Origin: DATFVA01 sp963811905
GTDB lineage: Bacteria; Bacteroidota; Ignavibacteria; Ignavibacteriales; Ignavibacteriaceae
Assembly: GCA_963811905.1 (NCBI GenBank)
Contig: CAWETK010000014.1
Coordinates: 76,783-140,782 of the forward strand
Length of the DNA stretch: 64,000 bases
Reading direction: 5' to 3'
The number at the start of each line of letters is the position of its first letter. The stretch's first letter is position 1. Made by a program: the position numbers and the translations under genes. Shown one piece after another: positions 53,601-61,025 of the stretch. The notes beneath the pieces were generated by a model, which searched no databases, was not told where the DNA came from, and saw only the letters and a list, made by a program, of their open reading frames with translations.

Positions 53601-54670
53601 ACGTTTCCGGCTTCAATACTCTGAATTATCTCATCTTCATATCCCTCATATTTAATCTTAAGCTGATTTTCATACTGGAAAGTTCTTTCTGTATTCCAGT
53701 CGGCATTAATATGAAGTTTATCTCCTATGGTTCCTGCAACTGTAATCTGTACCTGCTGTTTGAAGTCGGGCTCATTCCTCGTGTTCCCATATCGTGAAGC
53801 TGTTACTCCCTGAGTATTTTCGTTGCGCCAGGCGCCATGTATATCTACGGCACCTCCGATCTTAAGACTGATCTTCGGTTCACCGAAAATGCTCAGCACA
53901 CCTACCTTGGGGAGGGGTATTTCAAAGTCGGTAATATTTTTTATTAATTCCCCTAATTCTTTCTTGGACGACTTCAGTTCATACTGATAGCCGAGATCTT
54001 CCCATAATTCCCGTTCGTGCAATGCAAGTTTTGCTTCTATGTAATCTTCAATCGGAACTCTGAGAAGTATCTTTGTCTCTTCCCCGGCAACCTTTTCTTC
54101 TATAACAACAAACTTTCCCGTTGAATCTATTCTGACCGTTCTTTTTCTTTCAGTGGGCTGGGCAAAGAACGGGGAGGTTCTCTGTTTCTGCAGAGTTACA
54201 TAGGGAAGTTCTCTTCTCTCGTAATGGAAATACTTGAGCCGGGCAGTAGAATCAAGTGCCATCGAATCCACTTTGATAGTATCAGCAGCAACACCGATTG
54301 TGTCTGCCTTAAGTGAATCCGTATTCAGGGAATCGCTTTTCCCGGTGGAATCAGGCGGGAAGAATCCTGTTACAGCCGCAAACAGGTCTGCCTGTCCCAT
54401 GCCGAGTGAAGCATAGCTCTCCGTCTTCTTTTCCAGGGGTTTTAACCGGGGGTCGAATACCTGTATTGAGTCAACTCTTTGTTCTGATTTATCCGGAATT
54501 GACGATTGAAGCAGGACTTCCTTATTATCGCCGGGTAAATCCTGTGAAGGGTCAGGAGATAATTCTGCCATTTTATGGTAGTAGTCAAATAAGGCATTTA
54601 TCCAGATGGCTTTATCTATCTTTGCCTTTTCCGGCGAAAACCCGAGATTGACTAAACTATAAAAGATCAC
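47696..54670 (-). CDS. sprA: T9SS outer-membrane translocon protein SprA/Sov
   Basis: The 2324-residue product matches the giant SprA/Sov beta-barrel translocon of type IX secretion in size and content: duplicated SprA N-terminal segments (ITDFEIPLPKVGVLSIFGEP near the start), INADWNTERTF, SPLVGGSEALFGLKANL, and a long C-terminal barrel. Residues about 1837-1903 form a Gln/Asn/Arg- and Thr-rich low-complexity insert (GNQGGNRGRN). The assigned start is GTG at 54670, which gives a weak signal sequence; the open frame continues upstream to encode KNKIPNLIREILGVAAASA, a far better signal, but without ATG, GTG or TTG. The product would form the channel through which CTD cargos such as those at 2237, 55843 and 60138 leave the cell. 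Confidence 0.96.
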   Translation of the reverse strand: MIFYSLVNLGFSPEKAKIDKAIWINALFDYYHKMAELSPDPSQDLPGDNKEVLLQSSIPDKSEQRVDSIQVFDPRLKPLEKKTESYASLGMGQADLFAAVTGFFPPDSTGKSDSLNTDSLKADTIGVAADTIKVDSMALDSTARLKYFHYERRELPYVTLQKQRTSPFFAQPTERKRTVRIDSTGKFVVIEEKVAGEETKILLRVPIEDYIEAKLALHERELWEDLGYQYELKSSKKELGELIKNITDFEIPLPKVGVLSIFGEPKISLKIGGAVDIHGAWRNENTQGVTASRYGNTRNEPDFKQQVQITVAGTIGDKLHINADWNTERTFQYENQLKIKYEGYEDEIIQSIEAGNVSLQTSPLVGGSEALFGLKANLKLGPLSLTTLASQKKGETEEVSVNSGTTSQEFNLRAYDYSTNHYFLDTVYASEAPDYHFFNDYYGKATPFVHQEYNVVNIEVWKSVNVVTFDRTKQRRGNAYINLPLAGADGKYGQEYSRDTTGIPGKLETGWFELLQQDVDYVLHPETGYITFKTNLQDEDIIGVAYQVQTGGVFGEFLSSINVADTSTNIVLKLVKPKNLQPQYKEAWMLQLKNIYPLGGRNIKEEGFEFNIEYEKEGQEPVTDLATPSGTVRLLTAFGLDLLDASKNANPDNKFDFRSNLTIFPETGEIIFPTLKPFGADLPQNIPDSLKYNQVYDTTKTFAQQNKVKDKWLLTGKYSGEASSVYQLGFNIVENSVRVLLNGRELTPGTDYIVDYNIGQLTIRNDAALVPGADLKITYEKNDLFQLASKTLLGARGLFDFSDKTQLGFSILNLNQQTLSDKVRIGEEPLSNTIYGVDAKTGVDLPIVTKALDNIISTREMSSVNVSGEYAYINPDPNTKKSTIASDQGQSIAYIDDFEGAKRIIPVGVSYTAWKDPSPPDSLEGISGLTPKQMMDYKGKSIWYTVTPSDVNVKDIWPLKSVAKADQQVTVMDYVFLPYTPGTYNHTPQLGNRSQNWGGIMKQLSSTANNLVEENIEFVEFWAKIDKGTPAGAKVYLDLGRISEDVIPNRILNTEDKPPENDLIDQGEDVGLDGLTDAQERVTFNSTENDPSGDDFSFTKTGSSDWRDYFNINGTEGNAVLTDIGRFPDTEDLNKNGNLDLANSYFRYEIPLDTNRETNRFIAGGGDNGGADGVGWYLYRVPLRDFAKEVGSPSLTDVEYIRFLVSGADTTLHLRLTEFNLTGSQWQKVLPADTTMSISVINIEDNPGYTSPPGVFQERDRTRPDEQIYRNEQSLDLIIKDLRDGESRQAVKYLFRPLDVFNYKQMKLFIHGDENAGPGSVSDTSDGTYAAQVYFRFGGDTNNFYEYRQPVRPGWNEISINFSELTAIKQARNDSSITKLVQKDVPGKPGHLYGIKGNPTLTSVKFLMVGIYNLPEAPPQIGPGSTGPRGLPIKISGEVWVNELRVVGADDSPGWAYSFSSSVKLADLMTVNFNMSQTNPYFHKLSDRFGSRVESKNWGMSADVNILKLLPFSLPESNLRMNYSHTESVGKPLYLPGTDVRVDEAARQIEALRLDTTTIATKTPEQIISESQTINTSDSWSASNIKIKVPTSLWYIRDTFNALSFGFNYNKTFSRSPTVLSNTGWVWNATLSYALNFSPNYYFYPEEIPVIGSVVALFSDYKDVKVYYTPQNFALNLTARRQRNTSITRSQSGSPSQQIISRDFGTTRGFNFNWKITEGGLINLATAYNVNITSSLADLETDANDRQRPESAIWNEIFSGVFFGKDYRYSQTFDLKTSPKLPTIWDINRFFQLTGGYNVSYNWNFDFRQDTVGRSGGFASRLQAGLTLRLKALTDPLFAEKTETPEKENQNQRGNQGGNRGRNLENRRRNLEGGENQPPDTTRQDNEIVKAPESDTTTTTPQKPKKAALTRALGFLKAVAKSIFFDYETIAFNYTLDNTVSKSGILGEGTGFNNFWGINYTYQRGPSRAFMLGISSDIGKRAPNANLQDVFSQKNNLDFRTSRPLWEGAKIDINWKVGWSINKNTTISTDPDGNPTIQNITETGSIQRSFLSLPPSLFLSVFGNGIKKVNELFDPNDPNPAQNLSDAFLKGFETFPILSKLSFLKDYAKYIPRPNWHLTWDGLENFLFFKSFAKRVSLEHEYSATYTEGTKLNPDGIQEILTQRIEYGFSPIAGLNMTFNDMWGGNLIGSIKYGTRTIYDLGLTTKNISETFSKDIGITAGFSKSGFELPLFGISLKNDIEFSLSYTSSKNSVVRYDMLNFTEEGTPQDGTLRTTMEPRIKYTISSKVTLSIFYRRTSVEPEGAARIPPTTTNEAGLDVHISIQ

Positions 54671-55060
54671 TGCGGATGCGGCAGCGACCCCAAGTATCTC
54701 CCGAATCAGATTTGGAATCTTATTTTTAATGTGGAACCCGAAAGAAATAATTCAAAAAATTACCGTATAAAAATATTCGATAGACATCCTCCGGATTAAT
54801 TATTTAATTTCGAGCGAAAAATTTATATAAAATAGGTCTGAAGTTCAATATTAAGTACATATCAAAACAACTAAAAATTTGATGTTTTAATCTATAGTAT
54901 TAACACATTTCAGTTAAGGTAATTTTTTATCGCTGATTATCTAATGAATTTGCGAATTCCGAACTTAACGAATTGAGTGAATTGATTACTAATTGTTTCT
55001 CTTATCTTCTTATCTTCTTATCTTCTCACCTTCTCATCCTCCATCATCCATCTTCACTCC
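54671..55060. other. Intergenic region upstream of sprA
   Basis: 390 bases. The sprA-proximal 60 bases are open in the sprA frame (see sprA). The centre is AT-rich. 54996-55061 is a polypyrimidine array with 8-base units (CTTATCTT). Confidence 0.55.
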
Positions 55061-55561
55061 CTAAGTAAATCTCTCCACCAACTCTCTGTATTCCGGAAAT
55101 TCCCTTATCAGATCTTTCCTTACTCCCATTTCGAAGTCCTCGAAATCGAAGCCGGGAGACACGGTGCAGCCGACAAGGCAAAACGATGATTGATCAGGAA
55201 GTTCAGCGGCAAACCATTGATTGTTTTTTATTACTACCTGCAGTTCCTCCCCTTTATCAATATTTTTGCCGAGTTTATGCTCACTAAGGCTGCCCGAACC
55301 ATCTATTACGTAGATTCTTACACCGCAGCCGTCATAGAAATGCCAGATCTCATCTGATTTGATCCTGTGAAATTTAGATACCTGGTTACCCTCAAGCAGA
55401 AAGTAAATTGAAGTTGAAACTACCCTCCCTTTCCTGAATCTTTCAGGTAAACCTTCAGGAAGAATTATTTCACCCGAGCGGTAAATCTCTCTGAAATATC
55501 CACCTTCAGGGTGGGATTCAAGCTTTAACCGGCTAATATATCTTTTCGCATCAGGATGCAT
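55061..55561 (-). CDS. Cupin_5 (DUF985) family protein
   Basis: The 166-residue protein carries the cupin_5 motifs: LESHPEGGYFREIYRS, STSIYFLLEG, KFHRIKSDEIWHFYDG and CLVGCTVSPGFDFEDFEM. Several histidines and acids could hold a metal. The family is widespread and its reaction unknown. An 11-bp repeat array lies 112-206 bases upstream of its start. Confidence 0.92.
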   Translation of the reverse strand: MHPDAKRYISRLKLESHPEGGYFREIYRSGEIILPEGLPERFRKGRVVSTSIYFLLEGNQVSKFHRIKSDEIWHFYDGCGVRIYVIDGSGSLSEHKLGKNIDKGEELQVVIKNNQWFAAELPDQSSFCLVGCTVSPGFDFEDFEMGVRKDLIREFPEYRELVERFT

Positions 55562-55672
55562 ATATAAAATATAACAATAACAGTCGGAAGAAGGGAGTAG
55601 TTAAAACTGAATTGATTTTTTTTCAATTGAGTGGTCTCGCTTTTGATTCCAGATTCTATTATTGCCGGATAA

Positions 55673-55767
55673 GGGACGTATGAAAGACATATGTGGGACG
55701 TATGTGAGATGTATCTGAGACGTATGTGAGACGTATGTGGAAAGTATATGAACCGTAGATAAGACGT
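55673..55767. repeat. Nine-unit 11-bp tandem repeat, consensus GAGACGTATGT
   Basis: Exact 11-base register from 55673: GGGACGTATGA, AAGACATATGT, GGGACGTATGT, GAGATGTATCT, GAGACGTATGT (twice), GGAAAGTATAT, GAACCGTAGAT and a final partial AAGACGT. It lies between the cupin start and the terminator of the deiminase gene. The period equals one DNA helical turn. Confidence 0.85.
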
Positions 55768-55786
55768 TCCTTCTTTTAGAGGGTAC

Positions 55787-55818
55787 AAAAAAAATCCCGG
55801 TATAATCTCTACCGGGAT
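55787..55818 (-). terminator. Rho-independent terminator after the deiminase-like gene
   Basis: On the minus strand a perfect 9-bp stem (ATCCCGGTA / TACCGGGAT) with a 7-base loop is followed by a run of eight T, 25 bases after the stop codon. Confidence 0.92.
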
Positions 55819-55842
55819 AATTCTGAAAGGAGCGGGAGAATT

Positions 55843-57852
55843 TTATTTGAGAAGAATCATCTTGCGTAACCCGGTGTAATTTCCTGCCTTCATCCTGCAG
55901 AAATATATTCCTGATCCTGCTTTTTCGTTTACGCTGTTTCTGCCATTCCAGGTAACAGAATATCTGCCGGGTTCTTTTGTTTCGTTTAGAAGTGTTTTAA
56001 TATGTCTTCCGAGAGCATCATAGATTTCCAGGGAAACAAGGGAAGGAGACGGAATACTATATGTAATATTTGTTGAAGGATTGAAAGGATTCGGATAGTT
56101 CTGTTCCAGGATAAAATCCGCAGGACCTATAATAATATCTGTTTTAGTTCCGAGTGTCTTTTCTGTCCCGTCAAAGTCTGACTGTGTCAGTCTGTAACAG
56201 TAATTACCCGGAGACAGGTTTTTATCTGTAAATGAATAATCACTTTTTTCAGAGGTGTTGCCCTTCCCTTTCACAAAACCGAGGGTAGTAAATCCGCCTG
56301 CATCTGAAGTTCTCTGAATCTGATAACCACGGCAGTTAATTTCGGATGCTGTACTCCATTCAATTATTACGCTATTGCTGCGGATCGCCGTATTGAAAGA
56401 AATAAGCTCCACGGGAACAGGGGCATCAACTTCAAACTGGTAAAATCCGGCGGGAGCCGTTAGAGGTTTACTGGTTATTCTTCCGTCATTGGATGCAGCA
56501 TTTATAAAATAAAATATTTCTGTACCGTTTGACTGAGCGGGAATAAATGCAATAAATGAATCAGGCGAAACTTCCTGCATTGGGATGGAACTATATCCTG
56601 CCGATGTATCGGTTGTCCAATATACGACAGCACCCGATATCCCCGCTGCACTTTTTATACCGGCATCAATTTCATAAGGACCGGAATAAGACACTACTCC
56701 GTCAATTTTCGGATGAGAGATCCATACCGGGTTAAAGACACCTATCTCCTTTGTTATACAATGAATTGCTCCAAGTGAAGGAATAATTGAATTTGAATTT
56801 ATTCCGACAATATTATAACCGGGCATTGCTTCCCTGTATATCCTGAAAGCAGTTGTATCGTACTGATATTCGTATGCAGGAATGATAACTGTTTTGTTTA
56901 CGATTACCGAGTTTGTATACGTCCGGTAAATTCCGCCCTGGTCAGGATAATGTCCGTTTGCATCGGGCGGCATCGGGATTCTGACTACTTTAAATTCTCT
57001 GCCGTAACAAGTCTGGAAGTTGTTGAGTATATATTGAAGGTTGGCTTCAATCTGAGGACCATCAGCAACTCCCTCAGGATACTGCCCAACAAGAAGTGTT
57101 TCTTCATCCAGCAGTTTCATATGCATATCTATATGGTGAATACCATCGTATGGAAGATCGGTCATTTTAATATACCGGTTAAGCCCCATATATAGCTTCA
57201 TTATAGTATCTATTTGTGCTTCTGTTTTTGAAGGATTTTCGTCAAGTATCAGGTTGCTCGAGAATCCTGTTCCATGTCCGTCAGTCATAAAATTTCCGCC
57301 TGTTGCGATCAGGTTGTATGGAGCCGCCGTAGTCTGATGAATTGGAACATTTATATAATCAGCAAAGAACTCAGGGATTATATCATCAAGCGGTCTGGGT
57401 CTGTTATAGATCCAGTCAACAATTTTCATACTGTCGGCATCCGCCTTATAGATAGTCCAGGGGCCATAATCTCTGCACCAGATAGAGTTGAAGCCTGTAA
57501 GAAGAAATTTAAGGTTTATCAGGGGAATTCCGTTTGAAGTAAGATAGCTTTTCACCGAGTTGGAATCGCTGCAGACAATGTACACAAGTCCTTCTTCCTG
57601 TGCATAGTCAACAATCTGACTAAGTATAACAGGATATGATGTCCATGTTATCATTATTCCCTGGAGTTCCTCCCATTCTGCCATTGTCCTTATGGGTCCT
57701 GAGGGAGGATAGGTAAATAAAGGATTGACCGGAGGGTTATAATTCATCCATAATTTCTGTTCCCCTTCCGTCATCTTATGCGGCAGGTCCTGTGCATTTA
57801 CCGGAAAGTACACACTCAGTGATATAATAACCAGAAGTAAAATTTTCTTCAT
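55843..57852 (-). CDS. Secreted peptidylarginine/agmatine deiminase-like enzyme with T9SS sorting domain
   Basis: The 669-residue protein has signal peptide 1-21, a deiminase domain (about 50-385), an Ig-like domain (about 390-475), a fibronectin-like module and the T9SS sorting domain (QNYPNPFNPST, then SGIYFCRM, end KMILLK). The deiminase part belongs to the agmatine deiminase/Porphyromonas PAD group. Likely catalytic residues are D128 (IWCRDYGPW), H240 and D242 (HHIDMHMK) and nucleophile C365 (GAIHCITKE), in the same order and close to the positions known for the Porphyromonas enzyme. It would convert arginine or a guanidine group to a ureido group outside the cell; peptide versus small-molecule substrate is undecided. 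Confidence 0.9.
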   Translation of the reverse strand: MKKILLLVIISLSVYFPVNAQDLPHKMTEGEQKLWMNYNPPVNPLFTYPPSGPIRTMAEWEELQGIMITWTSYPVILSQIVDYAQEEGLVYIVCSDSNSVKSYLTSNGIPLINLKFLLTGFNSIWCRDYGPWTIYKADADSMKIVDWIYNRPRPLDDIIPEFFADYINVPIHQTTAAPYNLIATGGNFMTDGHGTGFSSNLILDENPSKTEAQIDTIMKLYMGLNRYIKMTDLPYDGIHHIDMHMKLLDEETLLVGQYPEGVADGPQIEANLQYILNNFQTCYGREFKVVRIPMPPDANGHYPDQGGIYRTYTNSVIVNKTVIIPAYEYQYDTTAFRIYREAMPGYNIVGINSNSIIPSLGAIHCITKEIGVFNPVWISHPKIDGVVSYSGPYEIDAGIKSAAGISGAVVYWTTDTSAGYSSIPMQEVSPDSFIAFIPAQSNGTEIFYFINAASNDGRITSKPLTAPAGFYQFEVDAPVPVELISFNTAIRSNSVIIEWSTASEINCRGYQIQRTSDAGGFTTLGFVKGKGNTSEKSDYSFTDKNLSPGNYCYRLTQSDFDGTEKTLGTKTDIIIGPADFILEQNYPNPFNPSTNITYSIPSPSLVSLEIYDALGRHIKTLLNETKEPGRYSVTWNGRNSVNEKAGSGIYFCRMKAGNYTGLRKMILLK

Positions 57853-57955
57853 TTAAATCCCCGTAAAATGATAAAGTCAATCTACGATATTTTTATAAAC
57901 TTTGTGTATTATTGTATAGAATATTTTGGTATTTATAAATTCTCAGGGTACTGAA

Positions 57956-59347
57956 TTGAAAACCTCCGGCTTGCTTCTTCTATTCATTCTATTCTTAAAC
58001 GTACTTAACTACACACAAACTAAAAACACTCCTGCAGATAAATTGAATTCCTACAGGGAAGCCGCAGGCAGGATTGTAAGCTCTGCTTTAGAAAACCGCA
58101 AAGCTTATTCTATGCTGAATGATCTATGCGCAATAGGACCAAGGCTGAGCGGATCGGTAAACTCCATAAAAGCAATTCGCTGGTCTGAAAACAAAATGAG
58201 AGAACTGGGTTTTGAAAATATATGGCTGCAGCCTGTTATGGTACCGCACTGGGTAAGAGGAAACGTTGAAGAAGCAGTTATTGCAGACGGGAAATATTCG
58301 GGCAGGAAGATAAATATATGCGCTCTCGGGGGAAGCATCGGAACAGGCAGGAACGGGATTACTGCTCCTGTTTTTGAAGTAAAAAACCTGAATGAAATTG
58401 ATTCTGTCAGGGAAAGAGTAAAAGGAAAAATAGTCTTTATAAATGAACCAATGGACGAAAGCCTTGTCAGAACTTTTCAAGCTTACGGCAGAGCTGTCGG
58501 CAAGAGGGTCCTCGGGGCAGTTAAAGCTGCACAGTATGGAGCTGCTGCAGTGATCATAAGATCGATAACGACAAAATTTGATAACGTGCCTCACACAGGA
58601 GTCATGTATTATAACGACACTATTCCCAAAATACCGGGGACAGCTGCAGGCTGCAAGGATTCGGACTTTCTGAGCAATGCCCTGAAAGAAAATCCGGGAT
58701 TAAAATTAAGACTAAAACTTAGCTGCAGTACTCTACCCGATGCTCAGTCATATAACGTGATTGGAGAAATCAAAGGATCCGAATTCCCCGATGAAGTAAT
58801 AGTAGTCGGGGGACATATTGACAGCTGGGATAAAGGTACTGGTGCTCAGGATAACGGCGCCGGCTGCATGCAGTCGATAGAAGTGCTCGATTTACTCAAG
58901 CGCCTTAATCTGAAACCCAAAAGAACAATCCGCTGTGTACTTTTTATAAATGAAGAGAACGGTTCAAGAGGTGCAGAGGCATACGGTGGTTACGCAGATA
59001 CTGCAAATGAAAAACATATAGCAGCTATAGAGAGTGATGCCGGAGGATTTACTCCCCGCGGATTTTCGGTATCTGCCGATTCTTCAGTAATTGCAAAATT
59101 AAAAGGATGGCTGCCTGTATTAAAAATGTGTGAAATTGAAAAAGTTGAGCGGGGCGGGGGCGGAGCAGATATAAATGATATAAAAAATGCAGAGGCTCTT
59201 ATAGGTTACAATCCCGACGGCCAGCGCTACTTTAATTTCCACCACTCGGATAATGATGTTCTTGAAGCAGTAAACCCGAGGGAACTGGAACTCGGATCCG
59301 CAGCAATTGCAGTACTTGCCTATCTCATAAGCGAAGAGGGTCTTTAG
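57956..59347 (+). CDS. Secreted M28 family metallopeptidase (carboxypeptidase Q-like)
   Basis: I chose TTG at 57956 because it starts a clean signal peptide (MKTSGLLLLFILFLN) behind a weak AGGG; a TTG at 57926 would add ten residues. A PA insert (about 130-240) precedes the zinc site: GGHIDSW, AQDNGAG, NEENGSRG, ESDAGGF and NFHHSDNDV supply the two-zinc ligands and catalytic Glu expected for M28. The closest type is glutamate carboxypeptidase/CPQ-like enzymes, which release amino acids from small peptides. It is divergent from the deiminase-like gene with about 100 bases between. Confidence 0.93.
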   Translation: MKTSGLLLLFILFLNVLNYTQTKNTPADKLNSYREAAGRIVSSALENRKAYSMLNDLCAIGPRLSGSVNSIKAIRWSENKMRELGFENIWLQPVMVPHWVRGNVEEAVIADGKYSGRKINICALGGSIGTGRNGITAPVFEVKNLNEIDSVRERVKGKIVFINEPMDESLVRTFQAYGRAVGKRVLGAVKAAQYGAAAVIIRSITTKFDNVPHTGVMYYNDTIPKIPGTAAGCKDSDFLSNALKENPGLKLRLKLSCSTLPDAQSYNVIGEIKGSEFPDEVIVVGGHIDSWDKGTGAQDNGAGCMQSIEVLDLLKRLNLKPKRTIRCVLFINEENGSRGAEAYGGYADTANEKHIAAIESDAGGFTPRGFSVSADSSVIAKLKGWLPVLKMCEIEKVERGGGGADINDIKNAEALIGYNPDGQRYFNFHHSDNDVLEAVNPRELELGSAAIAVLAYLISEEGL

Positions 59348-59416
59348 TGATGATTGAATATTAACCAGGATGACTATCAAATGATTGCTGAATGACAATC
59401 GAATGAAAATCTCAAT

Positions 59417-59540
59417 CACCACCTTCTCATCTTCTTACCTTCTTACCTTCTTACCTTCTTAACCTTCTTATCTTCTCATCTTCTTATCTTCTTATCTTCT
59501 TACCTTCCCATTCCCTCCTTCCCTCAGTCCCTAGTCTCTC
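59417..59540. repeat. Polypyrimidine array with 8-base units
   Basis: Repeated CTTCTTAC and CTTCTTAT units on the plus strand, changing into 'ccctcagtccctagtctctc'. Similar tracts are at 5516-5690, 17933-17997, 32810-32932, 54996-55061 and 59694-59767. Confidence 0.7.
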
Positions 59541-59791
59541 TGAACTGAAGTCTCAGGTCGGGAGACCTGAGCTGCGAGATGTTCAATGAATAGCTGAGTT
59601 GAAGCATTTTGCGCGGTCAAAGCTTGCTGCTGATATAAGTAGAGGGCAACCGGATTGTGCTCATCGAGTTTTTCGAACACAGTGTTCTCGCCTTTCTCTC
59701 TTCTACCTTCTCATCTTCTTTCTTCTTATCTTCTCATCTTCTAACCTTCTCACCCTCTAACCTCTTCGATGATCCCAAAGGGGGAACCGTT

Positions 59792-59918
59792 AAACTAAAA
59801 ATACCCTGGTCGCTTATCGCTCCCAGGTCTTTTTTTGTTTACTTCGTTTACAAAAAAAAAGTTTTTGACGCTTCGTAAATAAAAAAATCCCCGTCATTTG
59901 ACGGGGTATTTTTAGTTT
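59792..59918. repeat. 15-bp perfect inverted repeat enclosing two hairpins
   Basis: AAACTAAAAATACCC (59792-59806) is the exact reverse complement of 59904-59918. The left terminator (CCTGG / CCAGG, T7 at 59830-59836) and the right hairpin (59889-59906) lie inside or at its edges. Confidence 0.65.
59881..59913. terminator. Bidirectional terminator hairpin
   Basis: CCCCGTCA-TT-TGACGGGG (59889-59906) with TATTTTT on the plus side and a run of seven T on the minus side. Confidence 0.75.
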
Positions 59919-60071
59919 GCGGAGAGACAGGGATTCTCCGCACTATGCTTTTATTACTCAAATTCAAAGGATTTCAGGGGGTAGTGTCCATTTTGTGTCC
60001 AAGAAGTTTTTTTTATTATTAACCTGCCTTTATAATCTTCTTTTTTCATCAGGAAAGCGCACCCTTATGAT

Positions 60072-60103
60072 AAAAAACCCCGATGGTACCGGCACCATCG
60101 GGG
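60072..60103 (-). terminator. Terminator of the BACON-repeat cargo gene
   Basis: On the minus strand a perfect 10-bp stem (CCCCGATGGT / ACCATCGGGG) with a 6-base loop is followed by six T, 35 bases after the stop codon. Confidence 0.94.
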
Positions 60104-60137
60104 CAGGAATGATTAATACAACTGATCTTTTGGCGAA

Positions 60138-61025
60138 TTACTTGAGAAGAATCATTTTTTTTGTATCCGTAAAATTATCCGTTTGCAATCTGTAGAAATA
60201 TATTCCGCTTGGCAAATTCTCAGAATTAAATTCAATTGAATAATCGCCTGCAGATTTCTTCTCGTTGATTAATTCTTTGAGCTTTGTACCTAACACGTTA
60301 TAAATATTTAGTGTTACGTATGCCTCTCTAGGTAATGCATAATGAATGGTACAGGTAGGATTAAAAGGGTTTGGGTAGTTTTGGGATAAAATAAACCCAT
60401 TCGGCTGCTCATAACTGATCGATACGGTTGGAGAATAATTTATTGATCCATCGAAATCAATTTGCTTTAACCTATAATAATTCATCCCGTTGATAACATC
60501 ATCATCCATATAAGAGTAATAGGTTTTTTCAGTTGTTGTCCCTTTGCCTTGAATAAAACCTAAGTCCATCCAGTTATTGTTATCAACTGATTTTTCTACT
60601 TCAAAGCCCCGATTATTAAGCTCTGTTGCTGTGACCCAATTTATTTTTATTTTAAACCCCGAAATCTTTGCATCAAATGATAAAAGCTCAACAGGGGTTA
60701 TACAAATCGAATCTCCATAAAAGATATATGGATCAGGTATCCCAATAAACCTGTTATCCTGGAAATGGAAAGTATTAGGTAATGTTGTAGATGAGTCACA
60801 ATCGCTTCTATATGCTTTCATAAAAATAACTTCGCCTGATGCAGAATTCGAGCCAATTGATAAGAAAATAAGTTCGGAACTTGTATCTGGACTTGCTATA
60901 CCTCTACATTCTTCAGTATTTGTAACAGTATCGATCCAGAAAGCACCTATGATATCATTACTATTACCGGAAAAAATGCCTGGTGCTAACTCTAACTTTG
61001 CTATCACATTCATACTGTACTGCAT
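60138..61025 (-). CDS. C-terminal part of BACON-repeat T9SS cargo (separated by frameshift)
   Basis: The 295 residues begin MQYSMNVIAKLELAPG and hold a repeat of a domain also present in the upstream frame (compare YTMNMIAQLNFPEG and both FQDN-x-[FQ]-IG), a fibronectin-like module (TPVELLSFDAK, NNRGFEVEK) and the T9SS sorting domain (QNYPNPFNPTC, SGIYFYRL, end KMILLK). There is no signal peptide, so it cannot be a separate secreted protein. The codons just upstream in this frame (NWVPVPN) continue the repeat and join the 61010-63790 frame if one base is added to the A7 run at 61060-61066. Confidence 0.85.
   Translation of the reverse strand: MQYSMNVIAKLELAPGIFSGNSNDIIGAFWIDTVTNTEECRGIASPDTSSELIFLSIGSNSASGEVIFMKAYRSDCDSSTTLPNTFHFQDNRFIGIPDPYIFYGDSICITPVELLSFDAKISGFKIKINWVTATELNNRGFEVEKSVDNNNWMDLGFIQGKGTTTEKTYYSYMDDDVINGMNYYRLKQIDFDGSINYSPTVSISYEQPNGFILSQNYPNPFNPTCTIHYALPREAYVTLNIYNVLGTKLKELINEKKSAGDYSIEFNSENLPSGIYFYRLQTDNFTDTKKMILLK

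Larger units (their letters stand above)
59348..60137. other. Intergenic region with polypyrimidine arrays, hairpins and inverted repeat
   Basis: 790 bases without a supported gene. It contains polypyrimidine arrays (59417-59540, 59694-59767), an 8-bp hairpin CTCAGGTC-GGGA-GACCTGAG (59552-59571), a 15-bp inverted repeat (59792-59806 / 59904-59918) enclosing two terminators, a tRNA-3'-end-like piece (59919-59935) and the terminator of the minus-strand cargo gene (60072-60103). Confidence 0.65.

Noticed and set aside
55525..55788. 87-codon minus-strand frame with HTSHI repeats
   Set aside because: The repetitive product comes from the 11-bp tandem DNA repeat; no ribosome site and it overlaps the cupin start.
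59917..60195. 92-codon plus-strand frame
   Set aside because: Runs through a terminator and into the antisense of the cargo gene; no ribosome site.
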